This document shows positions 14,366 through 22,272 of a DNA stretch of 29,113 bases, one piece after another (within the stretch, counting starts at the first letter, position 1; each line of letters opens with the position of its first letter). The notes under the pieces were generated by a model that ran no database searches, had not been told where the DNA came from, and worked only from the letters and a program-made list of their open reading frames with translations. Origin of the DNA: SZUA-318 sp964412015 (GTDB lineage Bacteria > Gemmatimonadota > Gemmatimonadetes > Longimicrobiales > Gaopeijiaceae); NCBI GenBank assembly GCA_964412015.1, contig CAYPMO010000043.1, forward strand, positions 1 through 29,113, written 5' to 3'. The position numbers and the translations under genes are program-made.

Positions 14366-16882
14366 GTGAGCCCGACGCCTCCCTCCCTCGCCCGCCGCTT
14401 GCTGGAGCGTACGCTCGCGGACGACCCCGCGGGCCCCGCGATCCTCGGCGACCTGCACGAAGACTTCGTGCGCGTGGCCCGTGCGCGCGGTCCCGCGGCC
14501 GCGCGCCGCGCATACGCGTGGGAGGCCCTCCTCCTCTCGACCGGGTGCTTGGCACGGCGGGCGCGCCGCACGTTCTTCGGAGACACCCGGATGAGCGAGT
14601 CGTCCAAGCTTCGAGCCCTCCTGCTGGACGCCCTGTACGCCAGGCGCTCCGTGCGTCGCACGCCGGGCTTCGCCCTCTTCACGGCCGGGGTGATCGCGCT
14701 GGGTGTGGGTGCCGCGACGTCGGTCTTCAGCGTGCTGCGCCCCTTCGTGCTCGCGCCGCTCCCGTTCGAGAACGCACACGAGCTCCTGTGGATCGCCAAC
14801 GCGGCGCCGCCGGAGCGACGCAACTCCCTCTCGGCCGTGACCTCGCGCTCGAGCAACCTGCGCGACTTCCGCGAGCGCGCGCTCTCCTTCGAAGGGATCA
14901 CCGGCTGGGACGCGTTCTTCGACCAGATTGCCTACACACTGACCGGGACGGGGGAGCCGGAGCGGCTCGTGGGCGTGGGCGTCGCGCACGACTTCCTCGA
15001 CGTGCTCGGCGTCCGGCCGCTGCTCGGGCGCGGCTTCACGGCGGCGGAGGGGGTCTGGGACGGTCCGCCCGTGGTGATCCTGCTCCCCTTCGCCGTCGCG
15101 GACGAGACCGACCGGCGGGGCAACACCATGTCGTTCGTCGGCCGGCTGCGCGCAGGTGTCTCCCCCGAGGCCGCGCAGGCCGAGCTCGATGCGATCCTGC
15201 AGGCGCTCGAGGAGGAGCAGCCGGACCGCTGGGGACTCGGTGCCGAGGTGACGCCACTCCACGCGAAGGTCGCGGGTCCCTTCCGCCCCGCCCTCCTCCT
15301 GCTGGCCGCGGCTGCGGGCACCCTGCTCCTCATCGTGGTCGTGAACGTTTCCAACCTCATCCTCGCGCGGGTGCCCGGCCGCACCCGGGAGATCGCGGTG
15401 CGCAAGGCTCTCGGGGCGTCGCGCCCGAGGCTGATCCGGCAGCTCGTGCTCGAGACGCTCTTCATCTCCCTGGCGGGAGCGGCAGTGGGAAGCGTCCTCG
15501 CGTGGGGGGCGACCGCGCTCGTCTCGGGCACTGCCGGCATGAAGATCCCCCTCCTGAGCGTGGTGGGGGTGGACGGTGCTGCGCTCCTGTTTGCCACGCT
15601 CGTGGCGGTGGGAACGGGGCTCGTCGTCGGGTTCGTGCCGGCGCTGCAGGTCTCCGAGGGCGGCGAGGCGGCCGCACTGCGCTCCGGGGGCCGGGGAACG
15701 AGCGCGGGCCGGAGCGCGCGGAGGATGCGAGAGGGCCTGGTTGTCGCGGAAGTGACGCTCGCGTGCGTGCTCCTCGTCGCGGGCGCGCTGCTCGTGCGGA
15801 GCTTCCGTGCCGTGCTCCACGTGGATCTCGGATTCGATCCCTCGGACGTGGTCGCGTGGCATCTCAACCCCACCGGCAGGTTCAGCTCCGGGGCCGAGCG
15901 GGCCGAGTTCTTCGGCGCGCTCGGCGATCGCGTCGCCGCCGTACCCGGGGTCGAGCAGGTGGGGTTCGCGGACGCGACTCCGCTCGGGCGGAACCGCAGC
16001 TGGGCGTTCCTCGTGCCAGGACAGTCGCCCGAGGAGGATCCCACGAGGATGATCTTCTTCCCGCACCTGGTCGACCCGGGGTACCTGTCGGCGATGCGGA
16101 TCCCGCTAGTGGCCGGGCGCAACTTCACGCGCGACGACCTCCCCGACTCCGAGCCTGTGGTCGTGATCAACGAGACGGCCGCACGCACCGCGTTCGGGCA
16201 GGAGGAAGCCGTGGGCCGGCGGCTCGTCGTGAACGGTCGTGAGGCCACCGTGGTGGGCGTGGCCGCGGACGTTCGTCACCTCTCGCCCGAGCTCGACGCG
16301 GGGGTCGAGATCTACCTGCCGCTCACGCAGTCGGATGAGACCGGCACGCTCGAGATGGTCGTGCGCTCCGGTCTGACGGACGGGGAGGTCACCACCGCGG
16401 TGTCGGCCGCGCTGCGCGAGATCGACCCCGCGATGCCCACGCGCGAGTTCTGGACGCTGGAGGCGCGCGTGGACCGGGCGGTGTCGGCGCGACGCTTCAC
16501 GCTCGCGATCCTCGGCGCGTTCGGCGCGGCGGCGCTCCTGTTGGCGGGGCTCGGGATTTATGGCGTGCTCGCGCACTCCGTCGCGGAGCGCACGAACGAG
16601 ATCGGCATCCGCATGGCCTTCGGCGCGTCGCCGGCGGAGGTGGTACGCAGGGTGATCGGGCGCACGCTCGTGCTCGCGGGGGTGGGCGTGATCGTGGGCG
16701 CCGGGCTCTCGCTCGCGGGGGCGCGCCTGATCGGCTCGCTCCTCTTCGGAGTGAGCGCGACCGATCCGGTCGCGTTCACGGGGATGGCGCTCCTGCTGCT
16801 CGGAGTGGCCGCGCTGGCCGGAGCCGTTCCGGCCCTGCGTGTGGCCCGGCTGAATGGGGTCCGGGCGCTGCAAGCCGACTAG
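14366..16882 (+). CDS. FtsX/MacB-type ABC transporter permease with N-terminal prefix domain
   Basis: The 839-aa permease has a short N-terminal prefix domain (about 1-72, LARRLLERTLADD, then ILGDLHEDF), a first membrane helix at about 102-124, a MacB-like periplasmic region and then two FtsX blocks of three to four helices each (the second ending the protein, with NEIGIRMAFGASPAEV before the final helices). Eight helices are visible in total. It lacks an ATPase domain and no ATPase gene is nearby, as is usual for this group. GTG at 14366, 10 bp after the PadR stop, gives the expected MSPTPPSLARRLL start. The first periplasmic domain seems to lack about 50 residues near residue 240 (see findings). 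Export of a lipid, peptide or drug is a guess only. Confidence 0.85.
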   Translation: MSPTPPSLARRLLERTLADDPAGPAILGDLHEDFVRVARARGPAAARRAYAWEALLLSTGCLARRARRTFFGDTRMSESSKLRALLLDALYARRSVRRTPGFALFTAGVIALGVGAATSVFSVLRPFVLAPLPFENAHELLWIANAAPPERRNSLSAVTSRSSNLRDFRERALSFEGITGWDAFFDQIAYTLTGTGEPERLVGVGVAHDFLDVLGVRPLLGRGFTAAEGVWDGPPVVILLPFAVADETDRRGNTMSFVGRLRAGVSPEAAQAELDAILQALEEEQPDRWGLGAEVTPLHAKVAGPFRPALLLLAAAAGTLLLIVVVNVSNLILARVPGRTREIAVRKALGASRPRLIRQLVLETLFISLAGAAVGSVLAWGATALVSGTAGMKIPLLSVVGVDGAALLFATLVAVGTGLVVGFVPALQVSEGGEAAALRSGGRGTSAGRSARRMREGLVVAEVTLACVLLVAGALLVRSFRAVLHVDLGFDPSDVVAWHLNPTGRFSSGAERAEFFGALGDRVAAVPGVEQVGFADATPLGRNRSWAFLVPGQSPEEDPTRMIFFPHLVDPGYLSAMRIPLVAGRNFTRDDLPDSEPVVVINETAARTAFGQEEAVGRRLVVNGREATVVGVAADVRHLSPELDAGVEIYLPLTQSDETGTLEMVVRSGLTDGEVTTAVSAALREIDPAMPTREFWTLEARVDRAVSARRFTLAILGAFGAAALLLAGLGIYGVLAHSVAERTNEIGIRMAFGASPAEVVRRVIGRTLVLAGVGVIVGAGLSLAGARLIGSLLFGVSATDPVAFTGMALLLLGVAALAGAVPALRVARLNGVRALQAD

Positions 16883-16924
16883 GGCTCCACGGCCGAAGGC
16901 GTCGCGGGCCCCTCCGCACCGGGC

Positions 16925-16971
16925 CGGCTCCCCGGGCGTGTCGGGGGGGTGCTTCGCACGCCGGGGAGCCG
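16925..16971. terminator. Long GC-rich hairpin between convergent genes
   Basis: The arms at 16925-16940 and 16957-16971 (CGGCTCCCCGG.. and ..CCGGGGAGCCG) pair over 15 bp with one bulged G and a 16-base loop. It lies 43 bp past the permease stop and 43 bp past the FAS1 stop. There is no T-tract on either side, so it is a hairpin-only, possibly bidirectional terminator. Confidence 0.5.
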
Positions 16972-17013
16972 AGCCACGGTGGGTCCCGCAGAGAGGTCCT
17001 GCCACCGCCGGTA

Positions 17014-17499
17014 CTACCTCTGCGGCGGGAGCATCACCGTCTCGATGACGTGGATGACGCCGTTGGACGCCCGCACGTCGGTGGTCAGCACCTTCGCGCC
17101 CGCGACGTAGACACTGCCGTCTCGTACCTCGATGGTGGCCTCGTGGCCGGAGACCGTCCTGGCCTTGTCGAGCCCGACGACCTGCGCCGCGGTGACCGTG
17201 CCCGGCACCACGTGGTACGTCAGGATCTCGGTGAGGCGCTCCTTGTCGGCGAGCAGCGCTTCGAGCGTGCCGGCCGGCAGCTTCGCGAAAGCCTCGTCGG
17301 TCGGCGCGAACACCGTGAAGGGACCTGCGCCCTGGAGGGTCTCGACCAGGCCGGCTGCCTGGAGGGCGGTGGCCAGCGTCTTGAAGGAGCCGGCCTCCAC
17401 GGCCGTGGCGACGATGTCCTTCTGGACGGTCTGGGCGCCGAGGGCCGCGGGAGCCGTGAGGATCGCGGTCAGCGCCGCAAGCGTGGGGAAGCGGTACAT
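17014..17499 (-). CDS. Secreted fasciclin (FAS1) domain protein
   Basis: The 161-aa protein consists of a signal peptide (about 1-22, ending AALGAQ) and one FAS1 domain. Both conserved FAS1 boxes are present: GPFTVFAPTDEAF at about 58-71 (H1) and SNGVIHVIETVMLP near the C-terminus (H2), with the central YHV (LTYHVVPG). FAS1 domains act in adhesion or as small-ligand binding folds; some bacterial members bind carotenoids or lipids, but nothing here proves that. ATG at 17499 has GGAG eight bases upstream. It is divergent from the CarH-like regulator, 126 bp away, with overlapping control sequences, so it is the likely target of that regulator. Confidence 0.93.
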   Translation of the reverse strand: MYRFPTLAALTAILTAPAALGAQTVQKDIVATAVEAGSFKTLATALQAAGLVETLQGAGPFTVFAPTDEAFAKLPAGTLEALLADKERLTEILTYHVVPGTVTAAQVVGLDKARTVSGHEATIEVRDGSVYVAGAKVLTTDVRASNGVIHVIETVMLPPQR

Positions 17500-17520
17500 G
17501 GTAGGATCTCCGGTAGGGTG

Positions 17521-17528
17521 TTGTACAA
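17521..17528. promoter_or_regulatory. Palindrome TTGTACAA near the FAS1 transcription start
   Basis: An 8-bp perfect palindrome lies just downstream of the predicted FAS1 start of transcription and 22 bp upstream of the FAS1 ATG. Short palindromes occur by chance, so an operator role is only possible. Confidence 0.25.
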
Positions 17529-17538
17529 TCGATGTCCA

Positions 17539-17569
17539 ATAATATGAGCCCCGGTCTTCTGAATGTCAA
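17539..17569 (-). promoter_or_regulatory. Promoter of the FAS1 gene
   Basis: On the minus strand a perfect TTGACA (17564-17569) is followed after 19 bp by TATTAT (17539-17544); an alternative -10, CATATT (17541-17546), gives 17 bp. A 19-bp spacer is typical of promoters controlled by MerR-type proteins. The region is AT-rich compared with its surroundings. Confidence 0.5.
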
Positions 17570-17612
17570 GCCTGTGTCGAAGATTGAATTTTGACAAAGC
17601 TTAGACATCGGG
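17559..17612. promoter_or_regulatory. Candidate CarH-type operators: two pairs of 11-bp T-N2-ACA repeats
   Basis: On the plus strand TTGACA (17591) and TAGACA (17602) begin exactly 11 bp apart. On the minus strand TCGACA (17575-17580) and TTGACA (17564-17569) are also 11 bp apart. Each pair contains the -35 box of one of the two divergent promoters. Thermus thermophilus CarH is known to bind 11-bp direct repeats with T-N2-ACA cores that cover a -35 box, as far as I recall, usually three repeats; here two per promoter are clear. Binding is inferred. Confidence 0.5.
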
Positions 17613-17619
17613 CTATCCT
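17591..17619 (+). promoter_or_regulatory. Sigma-70 promoter of the CarH-like gene, leaderless
   Basis: A perfect TTGACA (17591-17596), a 17-bp spacer and TATCCT (17614-17619) form a strong housekeeping promoter. The -10 box ends six bases before the ATG at 17626, so transcription should begin at or within a base or two of the start codon. No ribosome-binding site exists, consistent with a leaderless message. Confidence 0.65.
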
Positions 17620-17625
17620 CGTGGC

Positions 17626-18558
17626 ATGTCGAAGCCCCACGAACCTCGTCACCCGATCCGGGTGGTGGCCCGCCGGACCGGACTGACCCCGGCCACCCTG
17701 CGCGCCTGGGAGCGGCGCTACGGCGTCGTGGACCCGGGCCGCTCCGAGGGCGGACAGCGCCTCTACTCGGACCGCGACGTGGACCGCCTCGCGCGCTTGA
17801 GGGCGCTCACGGACGCGGGCCGCTCGATCGGCCTGATCGCAGCGCTGAGCGACGAGGAGCTCGCGGCGCTCGAGGCCGAGGACCGCGTCCTCCGCACGGA
17901 GCCGTCTCCCGCCGAGGTCCCCGTGCCGGGCGACGCGGAGGCGCTCGTCGAGGGCGCGCTCGCGCGCGTGGCGGAGATGGATCAGACGGGCCTGGAGGCG
18001 GCGCTGCGTCGGGCGGCGGTCGTAGCCGGCGCGCAGCGGTTCCTGGAGAGCGTGGTCGCGCCGTTCCTCGAGCGCGTGGGAGACGCTTGGGCGGAGGGGG
18101 CCTTCGGCCCCGCGCACGAGCACCTGGCCTCCGTGGCCGTGCAGGGTGTCCTCTCGTGGCTCCAGGAGCCCGTGGCCGGCGAGGCCGGCGGGCCGCGCCT
18201 GGTCGTGGCCACGCTCCCGGGCGAGAGACACGGCCTCGGCGCGATGCTCGCTGCCGCGGCGGCGGGGCTCGAGGGATGGCAGGTCACCGACCTCGGCGTG
18301 GACCTCCCCGTATCCGAGATCGCTCGGGCCGCGCGCGCCGTCGGCGCACGCGCGGTCGCCCTCAGCGTAGTGCGCTCCGACTTGGCCGAAACGGCGTCCC
18401 GGGACGCGGCCGAGTTGCGCCGCGTCCTGCCGGGCGCCGTGGCGCTGATCGTCGGCGGGAGAGGCTCGGAGCGTCTGGACGCGCTCCGCCTCTCGCCCGG
18501 AGTCCAGGTCGTCGACGGCCTCGGTGCGTTTCGCACCGCCCTCGGCCGGCTCGGCTGA
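17626..18558 (+). CDS. MerR-family B12-binding regulator, CarH/LitR-like
   Basis: The 310-aa protein has a MerR winged-helix domain at about 10-78 (TPATLRAWERRYG, then SEGGQRLYSDRDVDRL), a helical cobalamin-cap domain at about 105-180 and a B12-binding Rossmann domain at about 190-308. The cap holds W155-x9-E165-H166 and the Rossmann domain holds E200-R-H202-G-L-G205, the two signatures of adenosylcobalamin-dependent CarH photoreceptors; H202 is the expected lower axial ligand. The residue after W155 is Ala, where Thermus CarH has His132, the light-state upper ligand; a His is at 164 instead. CarH proteins repress promoters in the dark and release DNA in light. The ATG at 17626 has no ribosome-binding site and sits at the predicted transcript start. 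It probably controls itself and the divergent FAS1 gene. Confidence 0.88.
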   Translation: MSKPHEPRHPIRVVARRTGLTPATLRAWERRYGVVDPGRSEGGQRLYSDRDVDRLARLRALTDAGRSIGLIAALSDEELAALEAEDRVLRTEPSPAEVPVPGDAEALVEGALARVAEMDQTGLEAALRRAAVVAGAQRFLESVVAPFLERVGDAWAEGAFGPAHEHLASVAVQGVLSWLQEPVAGEAGGPRLVVATLPGERHGLGAMLAAAAAGLEGWQVTDLGVDLPVSEIARAARAVGARAVALSVVRSDLAETASRDAAELRRVLPGAVALIVGGRGSERLDALRLSPGVQVVDGLGAFRTALGRLG

Positions 18559-18565
18559 GCGGCGC

Positions 18566-18609
18566 CTCCCGTCGGACGGACCTCACCGTGTCGTCTCCCG
18601 CGACGGGAG
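18566..18609. terminator. Hairpins at the junction of convergent CarH-like and dipeptidase genes
   Basis: CTCCCGTCG (18566-18574) is complementary to CGACGGGAG (18601-18609), and a tighter hairpin CTCCCG (18595-18600)/CGGGAG (18604-18609) with a 3-base loop overlaps it. It covers the 24-bp gap and the last codons of the dipeptidase. There is no T-tract, so terminator function is uncertain. Confidence 0.3.
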
Positions 18610-19773
18610 GGTCTCGAGCAGCACCCTCACGACGTTCCCGCCCATGATCTTGCGGATCTCCTCCTCCGTGAACCTCTGGTCGAGCAGCGCCTGGACGAGG
18701 TGCACCGTTCCGGACGCGTCGAGGATCGCCGCGACCGCCCCGTCCCAATCGGACCCGAGCGCTACGTGGCCCACGCCCGCCACGTCGACGGCGTGGCGGA
18801 CCGCTCGCGCCCAGGCTGCCGGGGTCGTGCCGCACACCGCGGTCTCCCAGAGCCCGATGCCCACCGCACCACCCGTGGCCGCGACCGCGGCCAACCTGTC
18901 GTCATCCAGATTGCGGCGGTTGTCGCAGATCCCTTTCAGACCGGTATGCGAGACGAGGACGGGGTGCGTTACGCGCGCGAGGACATCGTCCACCAGAGCG
19001 GGGGATGCGTGCGCCAGGTCCACCGCGATCCCCAGTTCTTCCATGCGCTCGATCACCCGGGCGCCGAAGTCCGTGAGGCCGGAGCCGCTCACGCCGTGGG
19101 CGGAGCCTCCGACCTCGTTGTCGAAGAAGTGGGTCAGCCCGAAGACGCGGAAGCCCGCCTCGTACAGGCGCACGACGTTGTCCAGGTCGCCCTCGAGCGC
19201 GTGCGCTCCCTCGATCCCCAGGAGGCCCGCGACCGTCTCCCCGTCGGCCTCTCGCGCGCGGAGGAAGGCGCGGAGATCCTCCCGGCTGTGAACGATGGCG
19301 AGACGCCCCCGGGAGTCCGCCGCGAACCGGCGGAGCTTGTCGGCCTGGTAGATCGCCCGCTCGGAGAGGCTCCCCCACGTGCGGGGCGGCCAGGCCTGGA
19401 GGAGGGCGAGGAGGGTGACGTCGTCCGAGTCGCCGGTGTTGGACTCGAGGCTGAGCCCGCGAGGCGCGTGGGTCACGACCGTGAACGCCTGGAGCGCGAT
19501 GTGGCCCTCGATCAAACGGGGGACGTCTACGTGACCCCACCGCCCCCGCTCGAGCAGGTCCCGGTTCCAGAGGAGCGCATCGCAGTGCAGGTCCGCGGCG
19601 GTGACCGTCGCATGGATGCGGGCGGCTCCGGCGCTCACGGGCGACGCGTCGAGCGGGAGCGTGGGGTTCATCAGGCGGCCTGCGAGGGCCGGGCCGACGG
19701 CCAACGCGAGAAGCACGACGACCCCCAGCGTCCCGAGGGCCGCGAGCAGGATACGTAGGGCGTCGACGCTCAC
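18583..19773 (-). CDS. Membrane-anchored dipeptidase, M19 (renal dipeptidase) family
   Basis: The 396-aa enzyme hydrolyses dipeptides, possibly with D-residues, using two zinc ions. Metal ligands of the M19 TIM barrel are all visible: H63 and D65 in DLHCD, E188 in GIEGAH, H255 in DLAHAS, H276 in VSHTG and D342 in GSDWDG. The C-terminal IMGGNVVRVL motif is also typical. An N-terminal hydrophobic segment (about 5-31) anchors or exports the protein. The start is GTG at 19773; the only in-frame ATG nearby would remove the membrane segment. It lies 67 bp downstream of the M20 amidohydrolase on the same strand, and both act on peptide-like substrates. Confidence 0.92.
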   Translation of the reverse strand: MSVDALRILLAALGTLGVVVLLALAVGPALAGRLMNPTLPLDASPVSAGAARIHATVTAADLHCDALLWNRDLLERGRWGHVDVPRLIEGHIALQAFTVVTHAPRGLSLESNTGDSDDVTLLALLQAWPPRTWGSLSERAIYQADKLRRFAADSRGRLAIVHSREDLRAFLRAREADGETVAGLLGIEGAHALEGDLDNVVRLYEAGFRVFGLTHFFDNEVGGSAHGVSGSGLTDFGARVIERMEELGIAVDLAHASPALVDDVLARVTHPVLVSHTGLKGICDNRRNLDDDRLAAVAATGGAVGIGLWETAVCGTTPAAWARAVRHAVDVAGVGHVALGSDWDGAVAAILDASGTVHLVQALLDQRFTEEEIRKIMGGNVVRVLLETLPSRETTR

Positions 19774-19840
19774 GCGTCGACGCCCCGTCGAAGCGCCCGG
19801 GACGCCGACCCTCGAGCGCCCCGCGGCGATGCTCGGTGCG

Positions 19841-21295
19841 TCAACGGCCCGGCACCGGCGGACGCTGGCCCGCGGGGATCGGCGAACGATAGGGCTGCCC
19901 GCCGGTCTTTTCGAGGAAGTACGCGCGGGCCCGCTCGCGCAGGTCCGCGTCGGTGAAGAGGTCCGCGCCGGTCATCGCCATCACCTTGGCCGCGACGCAG
20001 GCACCCTTCACCGCGCCCGACGTCCCGTGGGAAGCGGTGATGGCCCACGAGTGCCACGGCAGGCTTTCGGCCGCCGTCACGACGGTCACGCCCGCGGTCG
20101 GCGTGATCCAGCTCACCTCGGCCACGTCGGTGGAGCCGCCGCTCGGTGGTCGGGGCTCGTCGGCCAGCGGACGGAGGGTGTCGGCCATGCCCGTCGCCTT
20201 CAGATTCATGTACTCCTGGAGCTCGCGCGCGAACGCTTGCTCCTCGGCTGTGAACTTGGGCGCGCCCACGGCCCGGAGGTTCGCCTCGAGCGCCTCCTGG
20301 AGGGGTCGATTCAGGTTGTATTCGTGCACCCCGGTGATGAGCGTGACGGTGGCCTCCGTGCGGGTGGCCATCGCCGCGCCCTTCGCGATGTCCTTCAGCC
20401 AGGCGTAATAGCCATCGACCGATGCGCGCGCGGTGTCGCGTACGAAGTACCACGCCTTGGCATACTCCGGGACGACGTTGGGTGCTTCCCCGGCGTTCGG
20501 GATCACGTAGTGCATGCGCGCCGTCGGGCGGACATGCTCCCGCATCAGGTTCACGGCATCGTTCATGAGCTCGACGCCGTCCAGCGCCGACCGACCGTTC
20601 CATGGATCCGAGGCGCCGTGGGCGGCCTGACCGCGGAACTCCACGGTGAAGTTGTTCATGGCGAGCCCCGGGTTGTTCTTGACCTCGGTGCTCTGGCCCG
20701 GGTGCCACTCGATGGCCGCGTCCAGGTCGTCGAAGAGCCCGTCACGCGCCATGTAGACCTTGCCGATGAGCGTCTCTTCGGCCGGGGCCCCATAGAGGCG
20801 TACGGTGCCGGCGATCTCCTCCTCGGCGAGCGTCCGCTTGAGCGCGATGGCCGCCGCGACCGAGGCGGCTCCGAACAGATTGTGCCCGCAGCCGTGCCCG
20901 TGGATATGGCCGTCCGCGCGGGGCTCCTTGCGCGGCACGGCGGCGTTGCCGATCGAGGGGAGTGCGTCGTATTCGGCCAGCACGCCGATGATCGGTGAGC
21001 CGGCGCCCCACTCCGCGACGAACGCGGTCGGCATATCCGCCACGCCCCGGGTCACCCGGAACCCTTCCCGCTCCAGGATGTCGGCCAGGTAGGCCGAGGA
21101 GCGTACTTCGGTGAGCGCGATCTCCGCATACTGCCATAGCTCCATCGACATCTCGCCGATCTCGCCTTCGAGCTCGGTTGTGTGACGGAGCGCCGCGGCC
21201 TTGACCCGGGCGGCGTCCTGGGCGGAGGTGGTCAACGGTGTGAGGAGGCACACCAGGGCGAAGGACGCCGTGATGGCCAAGGATCGGCGATTCAT
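19841..21295 (-). CDS. Secreted M20-family amidohydrolase, AbgB-like
   Basis: The 484-aa protein has a signal peptide (about 1-26, ending TTSAQ) and a M20D metal-dependent amidohydrolase domain. Metal-binding residues are in HGHGCGHN (132-139, with C136 and H138), E173/E174 in PAEET and H198 in EWHPG; a lid domain follows (about 205-330). AbgB, which cleaves p-aminobenzoyl-glutamate, is the nearest well-known relative in layout, but related enzymes cleave N-acyl amino acids and the substrate is unknown. ATG at 21295 was chosen over 21325 because GGAG lies six bases upstream and the signal peptide follows. It lies between phzF-like and M19 genes on one strand with gaps of 67-68 bp, so an operon is likely. 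Confidence 0.9.
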   Translation of the reverse strand: MNRRSLAITASFALVCLLTPLTTSAQDAARVKAAALRHTTELEGEIGEMSMELWQYAEIALTEVRSSAYLADILEREGFRVTRGVADMPTAFVAEWGAGSPIIGVLAEYDALPSIGNAAVPRKEPRADGHIHGHGCGHNLFGAASVAAAIALKRTLAEEEIAGTVRLYGAPAEETLIGKVYMARDGLFDDLDAAIEWHPGQSTEVKNNPGLAMNNFTVEFRGQAAHGASDPWNGRSALDGVELMNDAVNLMREHVRPTARMHYVIPNAGEAPNVVPEYAKAWYFVRDTARASVDGYYAWLKDIAKGAAMATRTEATVTLITGVHEYNLNRPLQEALEANLRAVGAPKFTAEEQAFARELQEYMNLKATGMADTLRPLADEPRPPSGGSTDVAEVSWITPTAGVTVVTAAESLPWHSWAITASHGTSGAVKGACVAAKVMAMTGADLFTDADLRERARAYFLEKTGGQPYRSPIPAGQRPPVPGR

Positions 21296-21363
21296 GGGAT
21301 GCTCCATTGTGGACCAGGGGTACATGCACTGCTATCAGGTACGCCGGACGTACCGGCGCTCGT

Positions 21364-22272
21364 TTATTCGGGAACGGTCATCACGCCACGGCTGACGAAG
21401 ACGGCGGAGCCCCCGACGCGGACGGCGGAGGTGGCGCCCCCGGAACGGTCGGCCTCGACCTGGAGGATCGAGGGTCGTCCGATCTCGAGTCCCTGCTCGA
21501 TCGTCCAGTGGAGCGTGCCCGCGTCGCAGCCGTCCACCTTGGACAGGTATCCTCCGAGCGCCGCGGCCGCGGACCCCGTGGCCGGATCCTCGGCGACGCC
21601 CGCCGCCGGAGCGAACATACGCACGTGCATGTCCACGCCGGCGCGCTCGGTTTCGGGGCAGATCAGGTACACGTGATCGGCCCAGAGCGGCTCGACCAGC
21701 CGCTGCCAGAGGGACATATCGAGCACGGCGCGCCGCATCGCCCTCAGGGAAGCCAGCGGGATCACGTAGAAGGGAAGCCCGCACGATACCATCTCCGGGC
21801 GGAGCTCGGGGTGGAGGTCGGAGAGATCCAGCCGGACCATGCGCGCCAGGTCCTCGTCGGGAACCGAGGACGGACGATGCTCGGGAAGGACCGCGGTCGT
21901 GAAGCGCGCGAAGATCGGATCCCCGTCCTGGAAGCGGACGTCCACCGGCAGCGGCCCCACGTTCTCTTCCAGTACCAGCGTGCGCGTGCCCGAGTCGGGG
22001 GCGTCGTCGAGGAGCGACGCCAGGTAGACGGCGGTGCCGACCGTGGGATGGCCGGCGAATGGGACCTCGATGCCCGGCGTGAAGATCCTCACCCGGGCGG
22101 TGCCCCCGGAATCCGGAGGACCGAGGAAGACCGACTCCGAGAGGTTCATCTCGCGAGGGATTGTCCGCATGAGGGAGGAGGGTAGGTGGGCGGCGTCGGG
22201 GAAAACCCCGAGGGGATTGCCGCCGAAGGTCACGTCCGTGAAGACGTCGAGGGTGAGGAAGGGAAGGTCCAT
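21364..22272 (-). CDS. PhzF-family isomerase-like protein
   Basis: The 302-aa product has the PhzF fold: LTLDVFTDVTFGGNPLGVF at the N-terminus, catalytic E46 in NLSESVF, FAGHPTVGTA and the second-domain signature EDPATGSAAAALGGYL. PhzF proteins catalyse isomerisations in phenazine synthesis, but most genomic members lie outside phenazine operons and have unknown substrates. No other phz gene is in the window, so phenazine production should not be inferred. ATG at 22272 matches the conserved family start; the frame is open further upstream but that part has no PhzF-like sequence. No signal peptide is present, so it acts in the cytoplasm. It precedes the M20 gene by 68 bp. Confidence 0.92.
   Translation of the reverse strand: MDLPFLTLDVFTDVTFGGNPLGVFPDAAHLPSSLMRTIPREMNLSESVFLGPPDSGGTARVRIFTPGIEVPFAGHPTVGTAVYLASLLDDAPDSGTRTLVLEENVGPLPVDVRFQDGDPIFARFTTAVLPEHRPSSVPDEDLARMVRLDLSDLHPELRPEMVSCGLPFYVIPLASLRAMRRAVLDMSLWQRLVEPLWADHVYLICPETERAGVDMHVRMFAPAAGVAEDPATGSAAAALGGYLSKVDGCDAGTLHWTIEQGLEIGRPSILQVEADRSGGATSAVRVGGSAVFVSRGVMTVPE

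Noticed and set aside
14264..16248. Open frames on the minus strand opposite the FtsX-type permease
   Set aside because: Composition is typical of antisense shadows, no start signals or motifs, and the plus strand encodes a clear permease.
21343..21359. Hairpin CGCCGG-ACGTA-CCGGCG after the PhzF-like gene
   Set aside because: The stem is only 6 bp without a T-tract and lies in the likely promoter region of the M20 gene; not enough to call a terminator or operator.
21364..22272. Phenazine biosynthesis locus
   Set aside because: Only a PhzF-family gene is present; most such genes are unrelated to phenazines and no other phz gene is nearby.
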